Below are positions 1 through 12,500 of a stretch of 64,000 bases of DNA, piece by piece. Numbering within the stretch: the stretch's first letter is position 1; each line of letters begins with the position of its first letter. The stretch is from positions 38,864,733-38,928,732 of the forward strand of contig NC_092351.1 of the NCBI RefSeq assembly GCF_963676685.1. Reading direction: 5' to 3'. The notes beneath the pieces are model-generated. The model had not been told where the DNA came from. It saw only the letters and a program-made list of their open reading frames with translations, and did no database searches. A program made the translations under genes and the position numbers. Source of the DNA: Mytilus edulis. Lineage: Eukaryota > Mollusca > Bivalvia > Mytilida > Mytilidae.

Positions 1-115
1 AGACATTTAATCACATTAAACGGCGTCAATTCTAACATGATGCACATATTTGTACACTGATGTTTCTTTAGCGAAGAATGCATCAAAACGCAGATATGAA
101 ACAAATCTCTGAGAG
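1..115 (-). promoter_or_regulatory. Triplicated segment, copy 3 (cut by window edge)
   Basis: TTAAACGGCGTCAATT and GATGTTTCTTTAGC correspond to TTAAACGAGGTCAATT and GATGTTTCTTTGC in copy 1. Only the upstream half is in the window. Confidence 0.3.
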
Positions 116-522
116 GATCAATAGGCCATTGGACCAATTAGGGTGAATCATTTGTATTAAAGTACATCTTTCTACTCTTGAGAGCCACCAATTACTTGGC
201 CGAAAATCTGTGAAACTATGTTTGGCGCCACTTGAAATTTTGAAACGACAAGTGAATTAATTGATGGATATGAATATTCAAATCTACAAATGCATCAATC
301 ATGGATGGATAATAAAACATAGAATGACAAATCGTTTTGCAGCTATGCATTAAACGGCATACGTATTACTGGAAAGATATGAATATTAAAACAACATATT
401 CATCAAAGAACAGGTATGAATATCTATATATGAAGTATTTTAATGTATTTAGAAACAATGTTAATGGAAGAACAAAGGCATTATTTATAAATAGAAAGCC
501 GTAACATCTAAAAGTAACTTAC

Positions 523-3500
523 TGTTTGTGCTGCTTCCACTAATTGGTCAGGTTGTTGATGTAAGCAACAGGCAATATCCCATGTATGCTTTTTGATTTC
601 CGTCATCTGTTTTCGTTCTTGCTCTACACATGTGCAGTAACATTGCTTTAAAAAAAATATGCAAAAAATTTTGAAATGCATAAAAATAACAAGAATGTGT
701 CCCCAGTACACGGATGCCCCATCCGTACTATAATTTTCTATGTTCAGTGGACCGTGAAAATCTCTTCTTTGGCATTAAAATCAAAAAGATCATATCATAG
801 GGAACATGTGTACTAAGTTTCAAGTTGATGTGACTTCAACTTCATCAAAAACTTCCTCGACCAAAAACTTTAACCTGAAGCGGGACAGACGGAAGAACGG
901 ACGGACGAACGAACGAACGAACGAACGAACGAACGAAAACGAACGAACGAACGAACGAACGAACGAACGAACGAACGAACGAACGAACGAACGAACGAAC
1001 GCACGAACGCACAGAACAGAAAACATAATGCCCATAAATGGGGCATAAAAATATGACTGTGATTTACGAAATGTTAAACGGTACAAGAACCGCTCCAATG
1101 ACCAACACTCGGTTATTCTGCATGCATGAACCGCCGTCTTTACTTATCAAGGCGACATATAATACTAAATAAAGCTAAAAAAAATCAAAAAAATCTGTGC
1201 TTGGTAAAAACTGAAATGGCAGTACTAGACTCATAATGATAATAAAAGTAGCAGAAAATATTTTATTCTTTATCTTCCAGAGACCGCTGAAAAAAAGAGC
1301 AACGGATAGTTTCAAAACGCAACCTCCAGATTTTATGATAATTTATAATAAACGGTCACTTAATCATTTTAAAAGGTTCAAATACAAACTATCACGTATG
1401 ACTTCCTATCATTTACAAGGTATGTCATCTTTTTAAGTTATTAGTTGTGCATTTAGAAACTAGAGGGTCCAAGGACCCTGTGTCGCTCACCTGATATTTT
1501 CATTTACAATTGATGCATGATAAATGCAACTGTTGTACTGTCGTTTAGTTTCAGAGATATAATACTAAAAAGTGCATTTGAAACCTGTTTTATTTCAGCC
1601 ATGTGGGCAGGCAGGGTCATCATACACAGTGGTCCCTGGATATCCTAGTGGTGATTTAAACCAAGTTTGTTTAAATTTGACAGTTGTTTCAAGGGAGAAT
1701 TTTGTAAACCCCCTGCTCCCCCTTTGCCAAAAAAAAACAAAAAGGTAATAAAAAATTATTATATAAGGGCAATCTATCCTATTAATGATTTCTGCAAAAT
1801 TCAGTTGATTGTGCAAGGGTTGTATAGCCAGCTGAGGTCGTTAAAAACTCTCTTTTGTTGTTGCAGATAGATCTCGACCTGATAAACAATTTTACCACAT
1901 GTCAGATTTGCTCTAAATGCTTTGGTTTTTGAGTGATAAGCCAAAAACTGCATTTTACCCCTATGTTCTATTTATAGCCATGGCGGCCATCTTGGTTGGT
2001 TGGGCGGGTCATCGGACACAATTTTTAAACTAGATACCCAAATGATGATTGTGGCCAAGTTTGGTTTAATTTGGCCCATTAGTTTCAGAGGAGAAGATTT
2101 TTGTAAAAGATAACTAAGATTTACGAAAAATGGTTAAAAATTGACTATAAAGGGCAATAACTCCTAAAGGGGTCAACAGACCATTTTGGTCCATGTTGAC
2201 TTATTTGTAGATCTTACTTTGCTGAACATTTTTGCTGTTTACAATTTATCTCTATCTATAATAATATTCAAGATAATAACCAAAAACAGCAAAATTTCCT
2301 TAAAATTACCAATTCAGGGGCAGCAACCTATCAACGGGTTGTCCGATTCATCTCAAAATTTCAGGGCAGATAGATCTTGACCTGATAAACAATTTTACCT
2401 CGTGTCAGATTTGCTCTAAATGCTTTGGTTTTTGAGTTATAAGCCAAAAACTGCATTTTACCCCTATGTTCTATTTTTAGCCATGGCGGCCATCTTGGTT
2501 GGTTGGCCGGGTCACCGGACACCATTTTTAAACTAGCTACCCCAATGATGATTGTGGCCAAGTTTGGTAAAAATTGGCCCAGTAGTTTCAGAGGAGAAGA
2601 TTTTTGTAAAAGCTAACGACGGACGACGACGACGACGGACGACGGACGCCGGACGCCAAGTGATGAGAAAAGCTCACTTGGCCCTTTGGGCCAGGTGAGC
2701 TAAAAATAAGATGAATGTCATTCTACCGTTCAAAAATGGCTTTTCTATGGTGGCCAAATGCGGCCATTTCGCCTTTTCGCGTTTTCTTGTTTTCTTCCTT
2801 CACTTTGCAAACGCGAAATCGGGAAATCGGGAAATCGAGAAATCGAGAAAGCGAAATCAAGAAATTGAGAAATCGGGAAATAGGGAAATCGAGAAATAGG
2901 GAAATCGAGAAATGGGGAAATCGAGAAATGGGGAAATCGAGAAATTGAGAAAGCAAAAACGCGAAAAAACGAAAGCGAAAACACAAAAGTGAAAATGAAT
3001 TTCTTTCGCGTGTTTGCTTTCCCGATTTCCCGATTTCTCGAATTCCCAATTTCTCGATTTCCCGATTACTCAATTTCTCGATTTTGCTTTCTCGATTTCC
3101 AGATTTCGCGTTGGAAAAGTGAGAGAACACCCGAAAACACGAAAAGAGGAAATGGCCGCATCCGGCCACCATACTTTTCAGATGTTCAAAAATGGCTTTA
3201 CAGATGATACCATCACCTGATATGATATACATAAAGTGTTTTGTGCAAGTTAAAGAACACGAGAAACGTTTTACATCGGTGTTAACTTCTCAGTCTAATC
3301 GTTAAACCAACTTATTAAGTTATGTTTTACGGACCTCAATTATAAAATTTTCTTTGAAGTTTGGTATTTTTGTTTATTAATATTTACGAGTCTGTTCTTT
3401 AGAGGTAAAAGCTTTGGTCTGTTATTACCATATAAGATATCTTAAAAGGATCAAAAGAATCTAGCAATCACAGCCATATGATAATACAAAATATTTTATC

Positions 3501-6500
3501 AAGTGTTTTGCCTTAATATGCATCTATTTTTCTCTCTCATTGTAATAAATAACATCATTTATAAAACTGGAAGACATCTTTAGTATGTATGTTCAAACAT
3601 ATATCAGTACAATAAATGTCACTAGCTTTCAGAAATATGTCATGTTTACTTAGATAGTAAAATTATAATGCATTTGGGTACTAAAAAGTATCTAAGAAAA
3701 TGTGTATAAGAAGATTATTGTTGATGATAACTAGACTGACAGCAAATAAGCATCATAATAATCACTGCATTTCTATTAACATCAGCTTTTTTCCATTCTT
3801 GATTCAGTTCAATTTTTTTAATAGTATGCGTTGATAGTCAATAAGCTAAGCACAATATTAGTATTTATTATTGTTGTCTGAATCCTATTTGTATGGAATG
3901 AGTAATTACAGTAAAACTCTTAAGTGAAGTCTTTTAAGAATGTATGAATGTATCGTCAAATTCTTACTTAGGCTTATTCTTTTGTTCAAATATACAAAGT
4001 CTATTATAATACTGGTTAAGATGCGTCTCGTATCTTTTATGCATTCTGGATAAGATATTGACAATCAGGACGAAAATATAAATAATGTTGAGTACAGTGT
4101 CATAAAATTGACTACTAACTAGTCTACCATATTTTGATATATATGTATCTATATCCGGGTGCGGGAGTTTCTCGCTGCATTGAAGACCTATTGGTAACAT
4201 TCTGTTGTTGTCTGTTCTATGGTCGGGTTGTTGTCTCTTTGACACAGTCCCTATTTCCATTCTCAATTTTATTGAGCATATTTACCTTCGCAATTTCACA
4301 TAGCTCTTTCTCTACTCTGTAGTTCTCATTTTTTATTGTCTTTTTCATGGTTATTTCATCATACGCCTCTGACCACTCATCAGTATACAAACTAGACCAT
4401 TTCTCTCCGAGTTTAGTTGGCCGATTTGCGTCACTAAGGTCAGCGATTTCACTGTTTCCTTTTGTTAATTGAATACCAGCTATCTTGCTCAATCTATTGA
4501 AAGTTATAAATAAAAAGGTAAGAAAGATAGGGAAATAGTTACCAGGATTATAATTTAAGTACAGCTATTTGTAAGATCCAGGCAGGGGGTGATTCATGTA
4601 TGTCTCAGAACTGCTTTATTCTTTTATATAATAGTTAGCTAAGATTGAAATAAAGTTTGCAAGCTTTTTTTTTTAAATTTTGTTGAACGGTTTCTATGGA
4701 AACATGCAGCCATTTTTTTGAGGAATTTATGATGAAATCAGGCATGAAAATTGGAAAATGTCTACATTTTGGTTGCAGCAATTTCATGATAATGACAATT
4801 TCAAGAGAAAAAAAATTTCAACATATAATTAGGCATTATTTGAAGTTTATATTTTGATGTTGAGGTTATGAAATTGTTTTTTGATATTAGGCTAAAATGG
4901 TATTTAAAAAGGTGCAAAAATCTGTATTTTGACATTTTCTGAAAATAGCTTAAATATCATACTTTAAATCAAGAAAAATTGACATTGAGCAGACAAGTTC
5001 ATTATAAACTATGATTGCATCTTAAAGTTCATACATTGAATTATTGAAAACAGGAAAAAAACATCTGGTTTTTTTTGAAATTTTTTGTAACCATGGCAAC
5101 AAAAATTGGTAAAATTCGTAAAAAAATGACAAAACACAATAAATTTTTGCTATTTTTTTTTATGTTAATGCAATTTAACAGACAATAAAACTTATGATTT
5201 GTTTGAAAATGATAAAAAATATATAAGCTTTAATTTAAGTGGCTGAAAGACCATAGCAACCAAAAAAAAAGCCCTAGCAACCGGTCTGAAATTGCTGAAT
5301 TAATTCAGAATCAGCATCAAATACATGGTTTTCTAGGTATTGGATACATATAAATAATGGAGTTTGAATAATATACTCAACAGTTAGATAGTTAATTTAC
5401 ACTTGATCTGCTTTTGGTTACCATTGGAACAAAACAGTTCAGATTTGATACAAACCATTATGTACCTTATAATATCTTTTTTGCAGCCCTGTAAATACGC
5501 CAGACGCGCGTTTCGTCTACATAAGACTCATCAGTGACGCTCAGATCAAAACAGTTAAAAAGCCAAACAAATACAAATACAAAGTTGAAGAGCATAGAGG
5601 ACCCAAAATTTCAAAACGTTGTGCCAAATACGGCAAAGGCCATATAATTGATATTCATGTCAACACCGAAGTGCTGACTACTGGGCTGGTGATACCCTCG
5701 GAGACGAAACGTCCACCAGCAGTGGCATCGACCCAGTGGTGTAAATAGTTATCAAAGGTACCAGGATTATAATTTAATACGCCAGACGCGCGTTTCGTCT
5801 ACATAAGACTCATCAGTGACGCTCAGATCAAAACAGTTAAAAAGCCAAACAAAGAAAACGAGCTTTAGTTTTTCGTGTAGTAACACGTTGACACTTGTTT
5901 ACCGCTAGGTTGCTTTTTTATGTCAATTCTTCCTCATTGGCGGAATGTCTTAACATAAAAAAGATTTAAACTAGAAGGAGCAATTGCATATAACGTCCAC
6001 CTCACAATTTTGCATTAATTTGATACAAAGTGATAAGAATATGTATGTATAATGAGGAATAGGTGTGCTGTCATGATATTTCATTGCTCGACCGAGTTTT
6101 TGTCTTTCCATTAATATTTTTTTCAATGTAGTTAGAAACAAGAGGCTGTCAATTGAAAGCAAACCGGATTTTCCTGCAGAGATAGAACCCTGTCTTTAGT
6201 GTTCTTTGTTGTGTCTTGTGTACTATTATTTGTTTGTTTGTCTTTTTATTTTGTAGCCATGGCGTTGTCAGTATATTTACGATCTATAAGTTTGACCGTC
6301 CCTCTGGTATTTTACGCCCCTCTTTTAGTCAAGTAGCCATCTAATTAGCTATCGAGATGACCTCCGGAGACTGCCGATGGTCATATAACCTAATATAAAC
6401 ATAAAATAAATAGATAACGAACTCGTGCAAGTAGATTTTATAGGTCTGTCTGATTCCATATTATAGGATAACAAATAAGTAATCGTCGTTTTTACCTGTA

Positions 6501-9500
6501 TATGAATAAATTTTAAGTGGATCCAATCAGTGAACGAAATGGTTTCCCTTTGTTTCACTTTTAATGTTGACATTCTTTTCCTTTTAATTGTTGAAAACGA
6601 ATAATGCATGTGCAAACAATCTCTAGCTAATTGGTGGAATTTAGGGTCACATGACTACGGATTAAACGAGGTCAATTATTCACTTTGAAGTAAATAATTC
6701 GTTACAGATGTTTCTTTGCTTATTTTGACAAAATTGAACCTAATTGGCTGCTTAAAGCGAATTACTCTTTCATTATTTCGCTTTTAATAAAGATTGAAAC
6801 ATTGAAACATTTTTTTTTCATATCTCGTAACTTTAAATTCAATATTGTACTTTGTAGATCTGGCATACAGATGTTGATAACCTGTTTCACATTCCAATCA
6901 TTTGAATCGAGAAATACAACAACAACAATTTCCCTTTTTCTATTTGTTATTGAATAGCATCAAGAAAGATAGGGTCACCGAGCCTTTGAATCCCATTTCT
7001 TTGATTCGTCAGTCAATGATAGTAAATCGGTTTTTGTGCAAATGTGGTTTCAACATTCTCCTTATGGGGTCAATTGACCTTTTTGGTCATGTTGACTTAT
7101 TTGTAGTTCTTACTTTGCTGAACATTATTGCTGTTTGCAGATTATTTTTATCTATAATAAAATTCAAAATAATAACCAAATAAAGGGCTGCGCTTTAGCG
7201 CATGATACGCCCGTTGCTCTTTTAACTTGTCTTTTATGCTTTAAATGAATTTATATGATCAACTAGAAATAGTGTGAGCCCTGTCAAATACCCCCCCCCC
7301 CCCAAATAATAAATAAAAATGCACAAAAAAATTGGCACTATTAAGGCTACCTCAAATTTAACTAAGTTTGTTGTCTTAATTTTTCATCCATACATAAAAT
7401 TTTGTGAAAGTGTTAGTTATTGTCCCAAAATTGGAAAAATCCCCCTTTTTTAAGCATAAAAATTCATAACACGGAAATGTAAAATCTGAAATTTATAAAA
7501 ATTGGAAGGGAGCTTACATCAATAGATATAAACAATTCACCAAAGTTTCATGGACATTGGTGAAAGCCTTTTTGAGTTATTGTCCAAAGTGTTAAAAATC
7601 ACCCTTTTTTATGAATAAAGACCCATAAATCCAAAACTTAAAATCTGAAATTTATAAAAATTGAAAGGGAGCTTATTACATCAATAGATATAAACAATTC
7701 ACCAAAGTTTCATGGACATTGGTGAAAGCCTTTTTGAGTCATTGTCAGAAGTGTTAAAAATCATCCTTTTTTTTATGAATAAAGCCCCATAAATCCAAAA
7801 CTTAAAATCTGAAATTAAAAAAAAACCGAAAGGGAGCTTACATCAATAGATATAAACAATTCACCAAAGTTTCATGGACATTGGTGAAAGCCTTTTTATA
7901 CGCCCGTCGTCTTTTAGACGGGGCGTATTATGGTATACCGTTGTCCGTCCGTCCGTCCGTCCGTCGTCCACACTTCGGACAATAACTCAAAAACACTTTC
8001 ACCAATTTCCATGAAACTTAAGTGAATTGTTTATATCTATTGACGTAAGCTCCCTTTCGTTTTTTTTTAATTTCAGATTTTAAGTTTTGGATTTATGGGG
8101 CTTTATTCATAAAAAAGGGGGGATTGTCAACACTTCGGACAATAACTCAAAAAGGCTTTCACCAATGTCCATGAAACTTTGGTGAATTGTTTATATCTAT
8201 TGATGTAAGCTCCCTTTCAATTTTTATAAATTTCAGATTTTAAGTTTTGGATTTATGGGGCTTTATTCATAAAAAAAAGGGGGATTTTCAACACTTCGGA
8301 CAATAACTCAAAAAGGCTTTCACCAATGTCCATGAATCTTTGGTGAATTGTTTATATCTATTGATGTAAGCTCCCTTTCAATTTTTATAAATTTCAGATT
8401 TTAAGTTTTGGATTTATGGGGCTTTATTCATAAAAAAAGGGGGATTTTCAACACTTCGGACAATAACTCAAAAAGGCTTTCACCAATGTCCATGAATCTT
8501 TGGTGAATTGTTTATATCTATTGATGTAAGCTCCCTTTTAATTTTTATAAATTTCAGATTTTAAGTTTTGGATTTATGGGGCTTTATTCATAAAAAAAAG
8601 GGGGATTTTCAACACTTCGAACAATAACTCAAAAAGGCTTTCACCAATGTCCATGAAACTTTGGTGAATTGTTTATATCCATTGATGTAAGCTCCCTTTC
8701 AATTTTTATAAATTTCAGATTTTACATTTCCGTGTTATAAATTTTTATGCTTAAAAAAGGGGGGATTTTCGAATTTTTGGACAATAACTAACACTTTCAC
8801 AAAATTTTATGCAACTTTGATAAATTGTTTATATCTATTGACATAAGCTATCTTTTCATTTTTATAAATTTTAGATTTTACGTTTTCTTAAGTAATGAAT
8901 TTTTATACCTAAAAAAGGGGGATGTTATGAAACTTTGGTGAATATATTAATGTAACATCCCTTTTGATTTGTATATATATTTCTAGTTGATCATATAAAT
9001 TCATTTGAAGCATAAAAGACAAATTAAAAGAGCAACGGGCGTATCATGCGCTAAAGCGCAGCCCTTTATTGAGTTATTGTCTGAAGTGTTGAAAATCCCC
9101 CCTTTTTTATGAATAAAGCCCCATAAATCCAAAACTTAAAATCTGTTATTAAAAAAAAAGAAAGGGAGCTTACGTCAATAGATATAAACAATTCACCAAA
9201 GTTTCATGAACATTGGTGAAAGCCTTTTTGAGTTATTGTCCGAAGTGTTGAAAATTCCCCCTTTTTTTATGAATAAAGCCCCATAAATCCAAAACTTAAA
9301 ATCTGAAATTTAAAAAAAACGAAAGGGAGCTTACGTCAATAGATATAAACAATTCACTTAAGTTTCATGGAAATTGGTGAAGGTGTTTTTGAATTATTGT
9401 CCGAAGTGTGGACGACGGACGGACGGACAGACGGACGGACGGACAACGGTATACCATAATACGTCCCGTCCCGGGCGTATAAAAACAAAAAAAGTTCCAT

Positions 9501-12500
9501 AAAATTACTAATTCAGGAGTAGCAACCTAACAACAGATTGTCTGATTCGTTTGAAAATTTCAGGACAATGATATCTTAACCTAATGAACATTTTTATCTA
9601 CGTCAAGTTGCGCTAAATGCTTTAGTTTCAGAGATATAAGCTAAAAACTGCATATTACTTCTATGTTCTATTTTTAGCTATGTCAGGCATGTTGTTTGGC
9701 AGGTGTGTTCATCAGACACATTTAAAAAAAAACTAGATACCCTAATATAGGCGAGTGATATGAGAACCAAATTCACATTTTTAATGCACCTACCTAACAC
9801 ACGGCTAAATTATATATCACTGGAAAGCTAAGAATGTGTACTTTCTAAATATCCCGGTCGTCAAAAGAAATTATGGTGCATTTTTTTTTAAATCGAGGTC
9901 AAAGGTCATGGGTGCAATTTCAATTCACGGATACTTCCAGTAGAAAAATCGAGTCAAAACAATTACAAAAATGAAACAATTTTATAGGAATGCTGTATTA
10001 CTGTTGGGAAAATATATTTCTATCATAGTATTAATTAATTTTAATTTTTGTTGATTTTAACGGTACCGCATGTTACGTAACGTTTTCTCTTGGAGTTTTT
10101 GAAAATCAACCATTAAGTCACACAAATGTATCTGTAGTCGCCCTTGCATTATCTAAATCTTATAATACCTCCATATCATTTAATTGCACGTATTTACAAA
10201 CATATATCTGCAAATTTGATATAAATAATCCGAAACAAAATATTTGAAGCAAGGGGAAAATATAACATATGACGTATTTTTAATTGTTTAGAAAGTCCCA
10301 TGATGAGCAGTACATTAAAATTGAGGAAGCGTATGGTCTCCTGTTAGTTTGAAAGCCTACCAACCGCTTCAAGATCAGACAACCATAGGGCGGATTTTTT
10401 TTTATTATTGTAGTGCAATATGTTGAGTCTGGATCATACCGCAATTTCATTTACATCACCAAATCAGATATGACAAGAGTACTAACTAACATTACTTAAA
10501 TGAGTAAAGTGCTACTAGAATATTTATATCAACAAATTGACAATTTTAATATAAAACATCACAAGGAAAATATGACCACTCATTGTACGTTAAACTGTGT
10601 TTGATTTTACTTTAGTCGGCCGCCGTGTATATTGAGATATCTTATTGATCAAACAACGCTTGATAAAGGAGTTTGTACTTATTTTAAATTACGCTAGTGA
10701 TGACCTTCGGCTACTTTGGCACTACGTATTACTTTTTTATATCTTGTTTCACCGCTTCAAACGGAGGACAAGGTTATCCTAATATTGAACCTTTAAGTTT
10801 TATTTGGCTTTCTTAGGTTAAAATCCCGTTAGCGTATAACCTAAATGATCGAAACGTCGGACCAATGGGATGTAGGACCATTTAGGTGTCAAAATATTGC
10901 GATATCGGAATATTATAGCTTCATTTTAACTTGTAATCTCATCATTCTTATCGGTCAAAATATCCATACAAAGACAACTTCCTTGGCATGGGCATATACC
11001 AGTACAGCAGAGGTTTTGCGCAAAGCGGACACAAGATCTACTATATACAGATTGAATTAAAAATTGGAAATGGACATGAGGGATTTGTCAAAGAGACACC
11101 ATCCGCAGACAACGGCCGAAGACCACCAATGGGTCATCAATGCAGCAAGAAACTCCCAAACCCGGAGGCGTTCTTCAGCTGGCCCCTCAACAAAAGTGTA
11201 CTAGTTTGAAATGATAATGGACGTCATACTAAGCTTCGAAATATACTAAAGAAATTTAAACAAAAAAATCATACAAAAATAAGAAAGGCCAGAGGCTCCT
11301 GACTTGGGACAGGTGCAAAATTGCGGCGGGGTTAAACATGTTTTTGCAATCTCAACCCTCCCCCTACGTGAACAGTTCAAATCTTGTAGAAAGTTGGATA
11401 ACATCATACCAGACCGATGTTGCCTTTTACCAACCAAAGTCATACGGAGAACTTTTATTGTTTCTGTAGTTACATGTAGGTCGACATTGTCTTGGATAAA
11501 ATTTTGACCCCCAGAAGAAAAATAATGCCATGTAGAATGTATGCCCCATTTTCAATTTTTCTTATCTGTTGATCAGTCAAACTTGTTAATAGTTATCAAA
11601 GGATTTTTATAGTTCGTTCTTATGTTGTACTGTTATACCACTGTACAAGGTTAGGGGAGGGTTGGGATCCCGCTAACATGTTTAACCCCGCCACATTATT
11701 TATGTATGTGCCTGTCCCAAGTCAGGAGCCTGTAATTCAGTGGTTGTCGTTTGTTTATGTGTTACATATTTGTTTTTCGTTCATTTTTTTTTAACATAAA
11801 TAAGGCTATTAGTTTTCTCGTTTGAATTGTTTTACATTGTCTTATCGGAACCTTTTATAGCTGACTATGCGGTATGGGCTTTGCTCATTGTTGAAGGCCG
11901 TACGGTGACCTATAGTTGTTAATGTTTGTGTCATTTTGGTCTTTTGTGGATAGTTGTCTCATTGGCAATCATACCACATCTTCTTTTTATATATATTGTA
12001 GGCGATATATGTATTAACACTTGAGCTTGCTACTCAGAAGATACCTTATGAAGTTGTGTAAGCTTTATACATTTGCAAAATATACAAACAGACAAATCAG
12101 AATGAGTTGTAGATCTACTGCCCTCGTTGATATATGAGAAGAGACTGGTCGGTAGAATTAGTACATGTAGTACAAAGTCTTTGTACAGACAAAACAGAAG
12201 ATGATTTTCAAATGGGATGTTTTCATTTTTTTCATATTCATCGACCAGTCTGTAAACTTCATCTTTTCGTTTTCCCTCTGCGGCAATACAACTGTATCTT
12301 CATTAAGTGTTTAACTACATAGTTTCTATTTAGTAAATACATGACAGACTATGCATCTGTGTCAATGAATGGATAGTTTTTGCTCTTTAGCATAGGAAGG
12401 GTTTCATTGTGAACTGGACTGTGAAAATTTGACACGACTCGGAAGATTTTCTACAATTTTCCGATACGATTCCTTATTTAGAAATGGGTGAATTCTACAG

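Noticed and set aside
806-1098. Asn/Glu/Arg/Thr-rich and Ser/Phe/Val/Arg-rich frames on both strands
   Set aside because: They are six-frame readings of a GAAC tetranucleotide tract within a dispersed repeat.
2711-3232. 169-codon Ile/Ser/Arg/Phe frame on the minus strand and its counterparts
   Set aside because: Low-complexity translation of the GAAATCGAG arms of the foldback element.
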